Below, piece by piece: positions 36,022-45,798 of a stretch of DNA of 64,000 nucleotides (position 1 is the first letter of the stretch; the number at the start of each line of letters is the position of its first letter). The stretch comes from GWE2-42-39 sp034003625. GTDB lineage: Bacteria; Bacteroidota; Bacteroidia; Bacteroidales; Prolixibacteraceae. Location of the stretch: contig JAVEYG010000023.1 of NCBI GenBank assembly GCA_034003625.1, positions 17,398-81,397 of the forward strand, written 5' to 3'. The notes below the pieces were generated by a model, which ran no database searches, had not been told where the DNA came from, and was given only the letters and a program-made list of their open reading frames with translations. The translations under genes and the position numbers were made by a program.

Positions 36022-37266
36022 TTACTTGTCAACTTCCACAGCATAGATGTCGGACTGACCTCCAAAGTTAGCCCTGAATATGACCCATTTCCCATCTGGT
36101 GAAAAATGAACATTTGGTTCCAACTTATAATTATGATGCTTCATGTTGACTAAACGTTCAGAACTAAGATGGTCACCAGCAGGACGGAACAAGTAAATCC
36201 ACATTCCATCACCTGCGTTGGCTACCTGTCCCGGATCACCACCATCGCCAGCGAACAATTGTTGGTCTGGAGAGATTGTATAATGGATAGACCACTCATT
36301 ACGGGTCAATTTATAACGCTCTGTTTCGTTGGTTAACACATTCACTCCACTCAGGTAGAATGTTTCTCCTTGGGGCACTTGCAAATCAAACCATATCCAT
36401 TTTCCATCGGGACTAAAAAACTCGTGCCCGGCAATTTCATTTTCCATCGTCCGTTTATGCATCAACCGGGGGAGGCCTTCATTAACATTAATTGTCCATA
36501 TCCGGTCAACCTTAGACCAGAAACCTTCGTGACAAAACATAAGAAATTCAGGATCGATAGGTGAAAACTGAATATGAAAAAGCAGGTGATTTTCATTATG
36601 GATTTTTTTAAATTCACCTGTTGTGATCTGGAGTGTAAAAAGAGAATACAACAGCTTTGCGTCTTCTATTGCAACTAACTCATCTGCAGTGTTGTCATAT
36701 TCTTCCTTGATTCTGTCTAAAGTTTCAGCATCCTCTGAACTTAAAAATATTCCACCTAATAAAGTTTCATCTGCATTAATTGTAGTAACCTCGCCCCGGA
36801 TACTATCAGGGAAAACATAAAGCAATTCTGTTTGATGATTTTCGACATTGGTGGCAAATACACTATCATTGCACTGATAATATACCCGACTGCTTTTTTT
36901 CCCTACCATTTCGGCAGAAAGTCCACTGGAAATTATTCCTCTTTTATTAGTAATTTGATCGATTTTCTTCGTTATCAGATCAACTGAGAAAAGCTGCATG
37001 CCCTGATTTGTTTTTCCATGGAAGATCATTTTTTCGTTCGCGCCATCCCCAGCTGGAAGAAAAGGATTGTTATGAAAATAAAAACTAAGATTGTCGCCCA
37101 ATCGGGGAGTGAGACGGATCACTTTATGCCCTGTATCCTTGTCTATCCACTCCCCAGGCATAGATTGAGAGGAGCCAGTTTCGATGGTCCCAATATCGGG
37201 TAACTCCTTTTTACAGGCTACCATCAAATTTGCAACCACGCAAAAAAATAAAAAAATCTTTTTCAT
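36022..37266 (-). CDS. PL22-like oligogalacturonate lyase homolog B, lipoprotein
   Basis: Paralog of the previous gene with the same propeller motifs (MPGEWIDKDTGHKVIRLTP, GHEFFSPDGKWIWFDL, EPNVHFSPDGKWVIFRANF). Unlike it, this protein has a lipoprotein signal (FCVVANLMVACKKE, Cys18 counted from the chosen start), suggesting a membrane-attached form. The ATG at 37266 was chosen over the longer frame (37323) since the latter would run into the GH105 gene. The 23-bp gap to GH105 and common strand show cotranscription. Substrate is likely unsaturated galacturonide from rhamnogalacturonan or pectin. Confidence 0.72.
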   Translation of the reverse strand: MKKIFLFFCVVANLMVACKKELPDIGTIETGSSQSMPGEWIDKDTGHKVIRLTPRLGDNLSFYFHNNPFLPAGDGANEKMIFHGKTNQGMQLFSVDLITKKIDQITNKRGIISSGLSAEMVGKKSSRVYYQCNDSVFATNVENHQTELLYVFPDSIRGEVTTINADETLLGGIFLSSEDAETLDRIKEEYDNTADELVAIEDAKLLYSLFTLQITTGEFKKIHNENHLLFHIQFSPIDPEFLMFCHEGFWSKVDRIWTINVNEGLPRLMHKRTMENEIAGHEFFSPDGKWIWFDLQVPQGETFYLSGVNVLTNETERYKLTRNEWSIHYTISPDQQLFAGDGGDPGQVANAGDGMWIYLFRPAGDHLSSERLVNMKHHNYKLEPNVHFSPDGKWVIFRANFGGQSDIYAVEVDK

Positions 37267-37289
37267 ACGAATGAGCTGTTTCTGAATCA

Positions 37290-38423
37290 TTAATCTTCTT
37301 TTAAAATAGCTGACACACACCACAATACCGGAGCCTGACCATGTAGGTCTCCAACATTACGTTTCCGGTCCAAATAGTACTGTCTGTCATTTTTTTTGTT
37401 CGTGCCCTCACAAACTTCCTGTATTTCCCCGTTTTTATTAATATAGGATGTTAGGCCAAGCCATGCTCTGCTTGCCGCCACAGCGTAATTAGCTTTATCA
37501 ATCCACCCGTTTTTTATGCCGGTTATCATTGCAAATGCAAACATTCCAGTACAGGATGTTTCTGGCCAGGAATCAGGATCATCAATTAATTGTCTCCACG
37601 TACCGTTTTCTGCCTGATATTTCAAAAGGGAAGCCATCATTCTTTTATATCCCTCCATGATCCTTGCCCGATAAAGATTGTTTTCGGGAAGAGAAGTCAA
37701 TAATTCTGTCATTCCGGCAGCCATCCAACCATTTCCCCGGCCCCAAAAGAATGGAACATCCGGAGCATGATAGAAAAAGCCGTTAGGTTGCTGCAACGAG
37801 TCAAGATAGAGTACCATTTCTCTCGCAGCCCTTTCGATATATTTCAATTCCCCGGTTGCCCGATATGCCTGCACTTGGACAGCGCTTATCATGTACATAT
37901 CATCGATCCACATTCGGGTCTGGGGAGTGAACCCTTTTTCATAATACATTTTTGCCTCTTCGGATGCACTCGAACCGGTTGGTAGCTCCCACTGTTGATC
38001 GGCGAAATTTTTACCCAGTTTCAGATATTTAGGATTATGCGTAATAACATATAGTTCCAATGGAACTGCTCCAAAAACAGTAAAGTCGACATGATTAGGT
38101 ACTGGCACCAGCGAAGAATCTGCATCAAATAACGGTTCGAAACGATCTGTCAATTTTTTAATTAACTGTTTATCTTCACTTAATCTGGCAAAAGTTAAAG
38201 CGCCATACCAGGTACACACTTCAGGATATACAATTGATTTCTGGGGTTCAGGCCATAAATGGTTATAATGTGGGGATTCTGCAAAATGCTCTGCAACGCG
38301 TTTCCCTACTTCAACTGGAGAGCACACCTCTGTCCAATATTTCAAATCGGAATTCTCTTTTTGACTATAACTTTGCATCGCAAAACACAGAATAATAATG
38401 TGAAACAGCATTAATCTATTCAT
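37290..38423 (-). CDS. GH105 unsaturated rhamnogalacturonyl hydrolase
   Basis: Signal peptide (MLFHIIILCFAMQSYSQ), then an (alpha/alpha)6 barrel-like sequence: YPEVCTWYGALTFARL, RMWIDDMYMISAVQVQAYRATGE, FFWGRGNGWMAAGMTELL and WPETSCTGMFAFAMITGIKNG. The WIDDMYM segment (about residue 168) carries the acidic catalytic residue of the family. GH105 enzymes remove the unsaturated uronic acid left by polysaccharide lyases, often from a rhamnose. The 377-residue length is normal. It is 23 bp upstream of the PL22-like pair. Confidence 0.85.
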   Translation of the reverse strand: MNRLMLFHIIILCFAMQSYSQKENSDLKYWTEVCSPVEVGKRVAEHFAESPHYNHLWPEPQKSIVYPEVCTWYGALTFARLSEDKQLIKKLTDRFEPLFDADSSLVPVPNHVDFTVFGAVPLELYVITHNPKYLKLGKNFADQQWELPTGSSASEEAKMYYEKGFTPQTRMWIDDMYMISAVQVQAYRATGELKYIERAAREMVLYLDSLQQPNGFFYHAPDVPFFWGRGNGWMAAGMTELLTSLPENNLYRARIMEGYKRMMASLLKYQAENGTWRQLIDDPDSWPETSCTGMFAFAMITGIKNGWIDKANYAVAASRAWLGLTSYINKNGEIQEVCEGTNKKNDRQYYLDRKRNVGDLHGQAPVLWCVSAILKED

Positions 38424-38456
38424 AATTTATTGCATAAATGTTTAAAATAATTTACC

Positions 38457-38496
38457 ATCTTAACCATGTACTATATAAATAGTACATGGTTAAGAT
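38457..38496. terminator. Perfect 18-bp hairpin between susD and GH105 genes
   Basis: ATCTTAACCATGTACTAT and its exact reverse complement flank a 4-base ATAA loop. It lies between the susD stop and the GH105 start. No T-run follows on the minus strand, so it may attenuate or stabilise the susCD message rather than be a classical terminator. Confidence 0.7.
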
Positions 38497-38526
38497 AAAC
38501 TATAAGAGTCCTTTTATAAAAATAGT

Positions 38527-40326
38527 CTATTGATATCCCGGATTTTCAACCAGATTGGGATTAATCCCCGTCCGAGACAGTGTAATCGGTAAATAATAGT
38601 GTTTTTCATCAAAATACGGACTGGGACTTCCTGATACATTATTAACCAGAGCAATTTTGAACTTTGTCGATAATACGTCATATTGCCCCTCAACAATAGA
38701 AGCTCCATCAAGAATAAACCGCAATCCCTGATAAGAATGTGTAAGTTCCTGCTTGGCTACTCGCCAACGTCGTAAATCAAAATAACGATTCCCTTCGAAA
38801 GCCAGCTCAACTTTACGTTCACGACGGACATCCTCCCGTGTAACAGAACTTAATTCAGGCATGCCTGCACGCTTCCTGATTTCGTTTACCGCCCAAAGAG
38901 CGTCACTACTTTTATTCAATTCAATGGCTGCCTCAGCATAATTTAGTAATATCTCTGCATGTCGAAAAACTATATAATCTGTTTTTGAAAAATTAATCGC
39001 CTGTTCAGTTGCCATGTCTTTGTCCAAATATTTTAAAACTCCAAAATTTGTTTTACGTCCATACGATTTGGATTTACAAAGAACCCCTTTGTAGGAACCT
39101 ACCCTTTCCCATTTTCCATCGAATTCAATCGCATCGTGATAATCAAGGATGAAGTCGCCGTTTACGTGAGTCCACGGCGTTCCATGTCCATAGACCGATG
39201 CTTTAAAGCGCGGATCCTTCTTCCCCCAAAGTTCTTCGACGGTAAACAAATGACCATTGTTTACACCTGTGGATATTTTCTGCCGGTCAATGACTCCTGA
39301 CGTTCCGTCGATATTGTCATACGACTCTACCATCTCTAAATAAACGCAAGAGTGTTGACCGCTTCCCCATACATTATAGGGAAGGGGGATATTTAATATA
39401 TCCCAAGCATGACCGATACCAGCCTTCCCATCAAAACGCTGTGAAAAAATCACTTCACTATTATTCTCATCCAAGAATATGTTGCGATAATTCGCTACTT
39501 TATCGGCACCTTTATTATATAATGCAAACATCCCGCTTGAAATAATTGACTTCGAGGCATCGTACGAAGCCTGCCAGTATGTGGTAGCCTTATTTGAGGG
39601 AATCCCAACAACCCCATCAAGTTGAACCGAGCCCCATTGAGCAATACTGGCAGCATACATGGCGGCTCGGCTTTTCAATGCAACTGCGGCATATTTGGTT
39701 GCTCTCCCATCCCCAAAAACTTCCGGAAGGTCTTCTGCAATTTCATCAATCTCAGTAAGTATAAACTGATAGACATCGTCTTCTTTATCGCGCTTGGGAT
39801 AAAGTTCTTCCTCTGGATCGTTTAACTGCTGTACCCAGGAAATCAAGGGAACGCCTCCATATCGTTTTACCAAATTAAAATAGGCAAATGCCCGGAGGAA
39901 ACGCGCCTCAGCCAATCGTTGTTTTTTATAGCTTTCTTTCAAATCCAATGCTCCCATTTTTTCAATGAAGATGTTCAATTTACGAATGGTCGGATACCCC
40001 CACCACTCAAAATACCCACCTTTTATTGTAATCCAATTTGACTTTGGAGCACTTATCCAACTAGGTTGTGTCTCATCAGATATCGTTACGGCGTCAAGGG
40101 CCCTGATTTGTGATAAACTACCACTATTCAAAGGCTTATCATAAGGCATTTCAAAATAAAACCGCATTTCTGAGTAACACTCGTTAAGATAGTCATCAAT
40201 CAGGACAGGATCGGACCAAAGGGTGGCATCAGTAATGGTATCCAGAGGTTTTTTGTTTAGTACTTCTTCCTCACATGCATTAAAAATAAATGCAGAGATT
40301 ATTACTAATATTAGTATTCTTTTCAT
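38527..40326 (-). CDS. susD: SusD-like outer-membrane glycan-binding lipoprotein
   Basis: A 599-residue lipoprotein (ILVIISAFIFNAC, Cys18) with the SusD fold: N-terminal KKPLDTITDATLWSDP, TPR-like region LAEARFLRAFAYFNLVKRYGGVPLI, DAIEF and C-terminal NEIRKRAGMPEL and RRERKVELAFEGNRYFDLRRW. SusD proteins cap the SusC channel and capture oligosaccharides. It starts 12 bp after the SusC gene, the usual pair. Substrate is inferred from the enzymes, not from this sequence. Confidence 0.92.
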   Translation of the reverse strand: MKRILILVIISAFIFNACEEEVLNKKPLDTITDATLWSDPVLIDDYLNECYSEMRFYFEMPYDKPLNSGSLSQIRALDAVTISDETQPSWISAPKSNWITIKGGYFEWWGYPTIRKLNIFIEKMGALDLKESYKKQRLAEARFLRAFAYFNLVKRYGGVPLISWVQQLNDPEEELYPKRDKEDDVYQFILTEIDEIAEDLPEVFGDGRATKYAAVALKSRAAMYAASIAQWGSVQLDGVVGIPSNKATTYWQASYDASKSIISSGMFALYNKGADKVANYRNIFLDENNSEVIFSQRFDGKAGIGHAWDILNIPLPYNVWGSGQHSCVYLEMVESYDNIDGTSGVIDRQKISTGVNNGHLFTVEELWGKKDPRFKASVYGHGTPWTHVNGDFILDYHDAIEFDGKWERVGSYKGVLCKSKSYGRKTNFGVLKYLDKDMATEQAINFSKTDYIVFRHAEILLNYAEAAIELNKSSDALWAVNEIRKRAGMPELSSVTREDVRRERKVELAFEGNRYFDLRRWRVAKQELTHSYQGLRFILDGASIVEGQYDVLSTKFKIALVNNVSGSPSPYFDEKHYYLPITLSRTGINPNLVENPGYQ

Positions 40327-40338
40327 AATAAATCAATT

Positions 40339-43300
40339 TTAAAGTGACAGATTTAATCCAAGTGTGATGGTACGCATTTGCGGATAATAATATCCGGTCC
40401 ATCCGCTCTTCCCTTCAGGATCAATGGTATATTTATTCAATTGGCTTATGGTAAACAGATTTGTGCCAGCAATATATAACCGTAAATTTTCAATGCCTAC
40501 ATGTTGCATCAACAATTTGGGCAAATTATAACCCAATGAAAAGGTTTTCAAACGAAGATAATCTGAATCCATGTAGTTAAAATCTGAGTTCCACTTATTT
40601 GAACTTGCTCCGCCCAATCGCGGAACTAATCCATTTCGTTGATTATTCTCGGGAGTCCATCGTTCGTCGTACACTAAAACAGAATAATTGCTACCTGGGA
40701 ATAAATTAATTTTTTGAGTAAATCCAAGCGCTCCCTGAAACAAAGCCTGCATGTCAAAATTCTTATAATTCAGGTTCAGGTTTATTCCTACCATCCAATG
40801 AGGCATGGTACCCTTACCAATTTCTACTTGGTCCCTCCAGTTCAGGATACCGTCATTATTTATGTCTTTATAACGGACATCACCCGGTTTGATGGATACA
40901 TTCCCCTGGGTTTCATCATAGACATAATTGAGCGCATCGATTTCTTCCTGGGAGGTAAATAATCCGTCCGAAACGTAGCCATAGTCAATGTCCGTCCATT
41001 TGCCGGTTCTCTTGTATAAACGCTCCTCATCCTGATCATCATATTCCGGTTCATCAAAGAATCCCCATTTTGATCTGGCCCACGAAACGTTAGCGCTAAT
41101 ATCCCACCTTAGATCTTTCCACCTCCCTACATTGCCCACGTTCAATTCAAATCCACGGGTGTTTATATTGTTCAAATTTTCTGTCGGTAATTCTGCCCCG
41201 AAGGTATCGGGAAGGGATCTAACCCTTTTCCCTGGAATACCATCCCTTTCCCTGTAAAAGAAATCCAATTCTCCATATAAGACACGTTGCTTTAATCCAA
41301 AATCCAATCCCACATTGTATATCGTCATTTCTTCCCAGGTTAATAAAGGATTTGCCAGTCCGGTGGCAACCAGACCTGCTGTTGGGTTCGAACCAATGAG
41401 GTAAATCTCGCCATATCTGTAACCGGAAAGGTATTGAAAATTACCAACGGCATCGTTTCCTGTTTTGCTGAAACTGGCCCGCAACTTCATATTTTCCAGA
41501 GCAGGCACGCTTTCTTTCATAAAATTCTCTTCTGATATACGCCATCCCAAAGATATACTTGGGAAAACCCCCACCCGTTCATCCGGACTGAATTTTGCAG
41601 ATTTATCAACGCGTAAAGTACTTTCCAGTAAATACTTTGACTTGAAATCATAGTTTAAACGTCCTATATAACTTGTTCTCCCCATTTCAGAAGCACCGTC
41701 ATTAACTTTTTGATTGGCCAGTGAACCTGCAAAAGCATAATCCAGAGAATATGTTTTTTGACCATCACGGAAGGCATAAATCCCCATACTTTTAAAATCG
41801 ATAACTTCATAAAGTACCAAAGCAGTCACATGGTGGTCCCCAGCAAACGTACGATTAAAATTTAATGATACTTGTCCTGTCAGTGTCCTGTTTTTGCCAA
41901 TATTATAAGTTAATCCACGGTTATTTGCAACTGATACCTGTGTATAAGTATCATTGGAATTGTTATAAGTCCAGCTATCTACTAACCAGTCCCAACTTTT
42001 AGAATCATTGTAATTCTGGTCATAGTTTACAAATGCTCTTGCAGATAACCCTTTTATACTAAAATCGTATGTAGCAGCAAGTGTCCCTTTAATATTCTGA
42101 CTGTCTGTTTTTCTGTATCCGCCTATTTTACTGTTTGTCATGACAGGAAGTGAAACAGCAGCCCCTATTCCGGCATTGGCAATTTTGGTCTTATCAGGTA
42201 ATTCCCCCTGAAAATAAGCTTTCGATGTCCAATATTCTTGCCATAAAGAACTTTGTTGTTCCTGGGCCCTAAAGGGAAAATCTCTGTTTTCAATAACACT
42301 TGAGAAGTCACATTGAATACTGAGCTTATCTGTGATTTTAGCGTCAATATTAGAACGAATATTATATCGCTGATATTCTCCTCCATTATTCTTAAAAAAA
42401 GATAGTTGATCTAAATATCCTATAAACCCATAGTATTTGACTTTATCGCTTCCTCCCCGAACGGACAAATGATGTTGATGTTGTGGCGCCCAATCATTGG
42501 CGGCAAGTTTAAACCAATTGGTATTGGGATAATCAGGATTTGTTCCTGCATATAAAAGGTCTACTTCCTCCTGTATCCAAGGGGCTGTAGATGCTGGTAA
42601 CCCTTGATTAAAATGTGATTCAAGCTCCAATTCAGCCTGTTGCCCGGAATTACATAGTTTAGGTAAGAAGGTAATACCTTGAATAGTATAATTACTTTGG
42701 AGATTAATGATTGGTTTGCTAATATTTCCTCTTTTAGTGGTAACAAGAATTACTCCATTACCAGCCCTTGAACCGTAAATAGCAGCAGATGCATCTTTCA
42801 GCACGGAAATGGATTCTATTTCGTTGGCAGCGATATTATTAAACGAAGATTCAACTCCATCCACTATTACTAACGGCGCACCAAACCCCCTGATACTTAA
42901 AGCCGCGGCATCGCCCCCAGGCAAACCGCTTTCCTGTTTGGTAATCAGGCCCGGCAAACGGCCTGTTAACGCATTGGTGGTGCTGGCAACAGGGGCAACA
43001 GTTAATTCTTCGGAGCTTACGGTAGCCACCGAGCCGGTGAGGTTTATTTTTTTCTGGGTGCCATACCCGATGGCAACCACTTCTTCTATTCCGATAGCAT
43101 CTTCCTCCATCATTATATTTATATCTGTTTTGCCCGCAACCGCTATTTCCTGAGTCTGCATCCCAACAAACGAGAACACCAGAGTGGCATCCCCTGGAAC
43201 GTTCGGAAGCGAATAATTTCCATCTGTATCGGTAATGGTTCCCTGAGTGGTACCTTTTACCACCACTGTAACTCCGGGCAGGGGAGAGCCGGAAGAGTCG

Positions 43301-43719
43301 GTGACTTTACCCGATATCGTTAACTGACTTTGTTTCGAACTACCGGCTTGCTCTGTCGGAGTTGTTAAAACGATGAGATTGTTTTCTAAAAACCTGTAAA
43401 AAACATCGGTTCCGACAAAAACCTTTTTCAGGACCTCTTCCACATTTCCTTTTAGTTCCATACTGACCTTGCGGTCGGCATCGATAACCTCATCCCTGTA
43501 AAGAAACTTGAAATTACTTTGTTCCTCAATTCTGTCAATAATTTCCCTGACAGACATATCACTCGCAGTTAGTGAAAGCTTTGTCTGTTGTGAATATACG
43601 CTTGCACTTAGCTGTAACAGACCCATCAGAAAAAATACGCTTGTTAGCTTCATAGTTCTTAGAATTTTTTGTAACACACCCCGACACCCAAAGTGTATTA
43701 CCCTTTGCTTTTTTTTCAT
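40339..43719 (-). CDS. susC: SusC-like TonB-dependent transporter with STN domain
   Basis: A long outer-membrane receptor with an N-terminal STN domain (SLTASDMSVREIIDRIEEQSNFKFLYRDEV), a carboxypeptidase-regulatory-like domain (ISGKVTDSSGSPLPGVTVVVKGTT), a plug (IEEVVAIGYGTQKKINLTGSVATVSSEEL) and a C-terminal beta barrel ending in TLGLNLSL. The STN domain allows it to signal to the FecR anti-sigma factor encoded upstream, fitting ECF-sigma control. Imports glycan oligomers together with SusD. The ATG at 43719 was chosen over the longer start at 43734. Confidence 0.92.
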   Translation of the reverse strand: MKKKQRVIHFGCRGVLQKILRTMKLTSVFFLMGLLQLSASVYSQQTKLSLTASDMSVREIIDRIEEQSNFKFLYRDEVIDADRKVSMELKGNVEEVLKKVFVGTDVFYRFLENNLIVLTTPTEQAGSSKQSQLTISGKVTDSSGSPLPGVTVVVKGTTQGTITDTDGNYSLPNVPGDATLVFSFVGMQTQEIAVAGKTDINIMMEEDAIGIEEVVAIGYGTQKKINLTGSVATVSSEELTVAPVASTTNALTGRLPGLITKQESGLPGGDAAALSIRGFGAPLVIVDGVESSFNNIAANEIESISVLKDASAAIYGSRAGNGVILVTTKRGNISKPIINLQSNYTIQGITFLPKLCNSGQQAELELESHFNQGLPASTAPWIQEEVDLLYAGTNPDYPNTNWFKLAANDWAPQHQHHLSVRGGSDKVKYYGFIGYLDQLSFFKNNGGEYQRYNIRSNIDAKITDKLSIQCDFSSVIENRDFPFRAQEQQSSLWQEYWTSKAYFQGELPDKTKIANAGIGAAVSLPVMTNSKIGGYRKTDSQNIKGTLAATYDFSIKGLSARAFVNYDQNYNDSKSWDWLVDSWTYNNSNDTYTQVSVANNRGLTYNIGKNRTLTGQVSLNFNRTFAGDHHVTALVLYEVIDFKSMGIYAFRDGQKTYSLDYAFAGSLANQKVNDGASEMGRTSYIGRLNYDFKSKYLLESTLRVDKSAKFSPDERVGVFPSISLGWRISEENFMKESVPALENMKLRASFSKTGNDAVGNFQYLSGYRYGEIYLIGSNPTAGLVATGLANPLLTWEEMTIYNVGLDFGLKQRVLYGELDFFYRERDGIPGKRVRSLPDTFGAELPTENLNNINTRGFELNVGNVGRWKDLRWDISANVSWARSKWGFFDEPEYDDQDEERLYKRTGKWTDIDYGYVSDGLFTSQEEIDALNYVYDETQGNVSIKPGDVRYKDINNDGILNWRDQVEIGKGTMPHWMVGINLNLNYKNFDMQALFQGALGFTQKINLFPGSNYSVLVYDERWTPENNQRNGLVPRLGGASSNKWNSDFNYMDSDYLRLKTFSLGYNLPKLLMQHVGIENLRLYIAGTNLFTISQLNKYTIDPEGKSGWTGYYYPQMRTITLGLNLSL

Positions 43720-43804
43720 AAATTTGTTTGTCAATTAAGTTTAACTTCAGGACGCACCGGACCGTCAAATCATGGTGCTTCCTGTTGATTTATTTAAACA
43801 CATT

Positions 43805-43836
43805 AACCGGGGGAGGCCAATCCTCCGGTTTTTTTT
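43805..43836 (+). terminator. Hairpin with T-run in the FecR-SusC gap
   Basis: AACCGG and GGAGG are mirrored by CCTCCGGTT around a CCAAT loop, then a run of eight T bases follows on the plus strand. It lies between fecR and susC, both on the minus strand. In that direction the T-run precedes the stem, so the role is unclear: maybe an opposing terminator for antisense transcripts, or an RNA hairpin in the susC leader. Confidence 0.5.
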
Positions 43837-43845
43837 AGAGCTTAC

Positions 43846-44910
43846 CTATTTGATCCACACATTGTTCTTATCTATTGTAAAATCAAAACTTAATGTAACC
43901 TGTAAAGCTTTCATAACTTGCTCAATATTTTCCTCCCCGAAGCTTCCGCTGAATATTTTGGATTTCAGTTTTTCGTTTTCAATATGAATTTTCACATTAA
44001 ACCATCGTTCGAGTTTGACGGTGAGATTTTCAAATGTTTCACTTCTAAACCTTAGTTTGTTATCTTTCCATGAGGTGATCAGATCAGTATCCACATCTTC
44101 CAGGATAATAAATTGCTCTTTGTGATAACCTGTACTAATTCTCAGATCAGAATCATTTATTTTCCCTTCTTTCTTTATAAAGACGGCCTTTTGCCTGGGT
44201 TTAAGCAGTATGGTTTTGGGGGACCCGATTTTTCCCAGGTTCACCGATCCTTCTTCCAAAGTTGTCTCGATTATTCCCTCCTCAGGATAAGATTTTACAT
44301 TAAAGCGAGTTCCCAAAACTTTTATTTTTACCGCATTGGTGACAACATAGAACGGAGCGTCTGCATTTTTGACCACATCAAAATATGCTTCTCCGTCAAG
44401 TTGAACTTCCCGCTCATTTTCCTCGAAAGTATCGGCACATTTTATCGTACTCCCTGAATTCAGCCATACAATAGAACCGTCGGGTAACTTAATTTGCGAC
44501 TTTGATCCCAATGGTGCTGAAGTAGAATAATATTGCTTCCCTTCTGCTTGGATTTTCTTATTATTTGTCATTAAGTAAAAAGTCGCTCCCCCTAGCCCGA
44601 ACGCAAAAATGAAGATTGCCGCGATTTTAATCCACTTACTGGCGATGTTTCGATTCAAAAGACTCCTTTTATGATTCTCGTTTATTATCGGTAATCCAGC
44701 TTTCCGCCCGATCTTTTCCCAGGCCTTTTGCATATCGATCCGGGAATATTTTTTTGCCTCTTTCGATTGATCCAGTATCAAACGGATTTGTTCATAGTAG
44801 GACTGGTTCTCTTCTGATGAATTTATCCATTCATTAAATAAATCCAGTTCTGCGGAATTTGCATTTCCGCTAAGAACCTTGATGATAATATCGAAATCGA
44901 TTTGCTTCAT
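43846..44910 (-). CDS. FecR-like anti-sigma factor
   Basis: A membrane anchor near residue 95 (WIKIAAIFIFAFGLGGATFYL) separates an N-terminal sigma-binding domain (ADFDIIIKVLSGNANSAELDLFNEWI-like) from the periplasmic FecR domain (LPDGSIVWLNSGSTIKCADTFEENEREVQLDGEAYFDV, then VLGTRFNVKSYPEEGIIETTLEEGSV). A C-terminal STN-like segment follows (FENLTVKLERWFNVKIHIENEKLKSKIFSGSF). It transmits SusC status to the sigma factor encoded just upstream. The ATG at 44910 fits the family start. Confidence 0.9.
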   Translation of the reverse strand: MKQIDFDIIIKVLSGNANSAELDLFNEWINSSEENQSYYEQIRLILDQSKEAKKYSRIDMQKAWEKIGRKAGLPIINENHKRSLLNRNIASKWIKIAAIFIFAFGLGGATFYLMTNNKKIQAEGKQYYSTSAPLGSKSQIKLPDGSIVWLNSGSTIKCADTFEENEREVQLDGEAYFDVVKNADAPFYVVTNAVKIKVLGTRFNVKSYPEEGIIETTLEEGSVNLGKIGSPKTILLKPRQKAVFIKKEGKINDSDLRISTGYHKEQFIILEDVDTDLITSWKDNKLRFRSETFENLTVKLERWFNVKIHIENEKLKSKIFSGSFGEENIEQVMKALQVTLSFDFTIDKNNVWIK

Positions 44911-45005
44911 TTTATTGCTTCTCATATTCAAGACAACTTCATACAGCCGGTTTCCCACGCCGTTTTAGAAAAAATGTAAAAAAATTATTTCAGTCAGGTC
45001 ACTTT

Positions 45006-45575
45006 TTAAAAGACCAACATTAGAAAAATAAAGACAAGAATCTCATTATCAATTAGAAACTGGCGAATTATCTTAACCGCTTTTCCAATCTGATTATTAA
45101 CGGTTTTGCTGCTAATACCCATTTCCCGTGAAATCTCGTCATTGCTTTTTTCTTCAAACCGGCTTAACCGAAAAACTTCCCGGCATTTTGGCGGCAGGCT
45201 GTCGACAGCCTTATAAATAAAATAGCTCAATTCTTCCTCTTCTATTGCATCATTATAATCGTGATCGGGGTGTAAATGGAGTGCGTATTCTTCGAACTTC
45301 TTTTTTACTTCACCACGCTTGAGGTAATTCAGAGATTGGTTTCTTGTGGACTGAAAAAGATAAGATTTAATACTTGAGGAAATGGTCAGCGAATTCCGGT
45401 TTTCCCAAAGCTTTACAAACAGATCCTGTACGATATCCTCAGCGACGTCAAGCTCCAATCCATCTTTCTCAGCAAAATGACAGAGCATCGGATAGTACTC
45501 ATTAAACAAGGCTTTGAAAGAAGCTACATTCCCTGCTCTTATGCCATTCAATATGTTTTGGTCCCGATGATTCAT
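45006..45575 (-). CDS. ECF RNA polymerase sigma factor
   Basis: A 189-residue sigma-70 ECF protein: region 2 ALFNEYYPMLCHFAEKDGLELDVAEDIVQDLFVKLWE, region 4 LPPKCREVFRLSRFEEKSNDEISREMGISSKTVNNQIGKAVKIIRQFL. It sits 95 bp upstream of fecR and should drive the locus when FecR is signalled by the STN-bearing SusC. The C-terminal tail is hydrophobic (LVFIFLMLVF). The 223-bp gap upstream holds nothing recognisable except the likely sigma-operon promoter, which I could not pinpoint. Confidence 0.92.
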   Translation of the reverse strand: MNHRDQNILNGIRAGNVASFKALFNEYYPMLCHFAEKDGLELDVAEDIVQDLFVKLWENRNSLTISSSIKSYLFQSTRNQSLNYLKRGEVKKKFEEYALHLHPDHDYNDAIEEEELSYFIYKAVDSLPPKCREVFRLSRFEEKSNDEISREMGISSKTVNNQIGKAVKIIRQFLIDNEILVFIFLMLVF

Positions 45576-45798
45576 TGGTTTATAAAATACAGATTTAGAA
45601 TATTTTAATTATTAATCTGTGCCAAGCAAGTACGTTTAGTTCCCACAAATGTATTCATTTTATAAAACTATTATCCGACTAAAACCGGGATTACGAATTT
45701 CCAGTACCGGTAATAGCCTGGATTATCAACAATAGGTTTCAATTTGTACTTATGCTGATGACACATATCTATAACAGGCTGTAGTAGAGTCATAAGCC

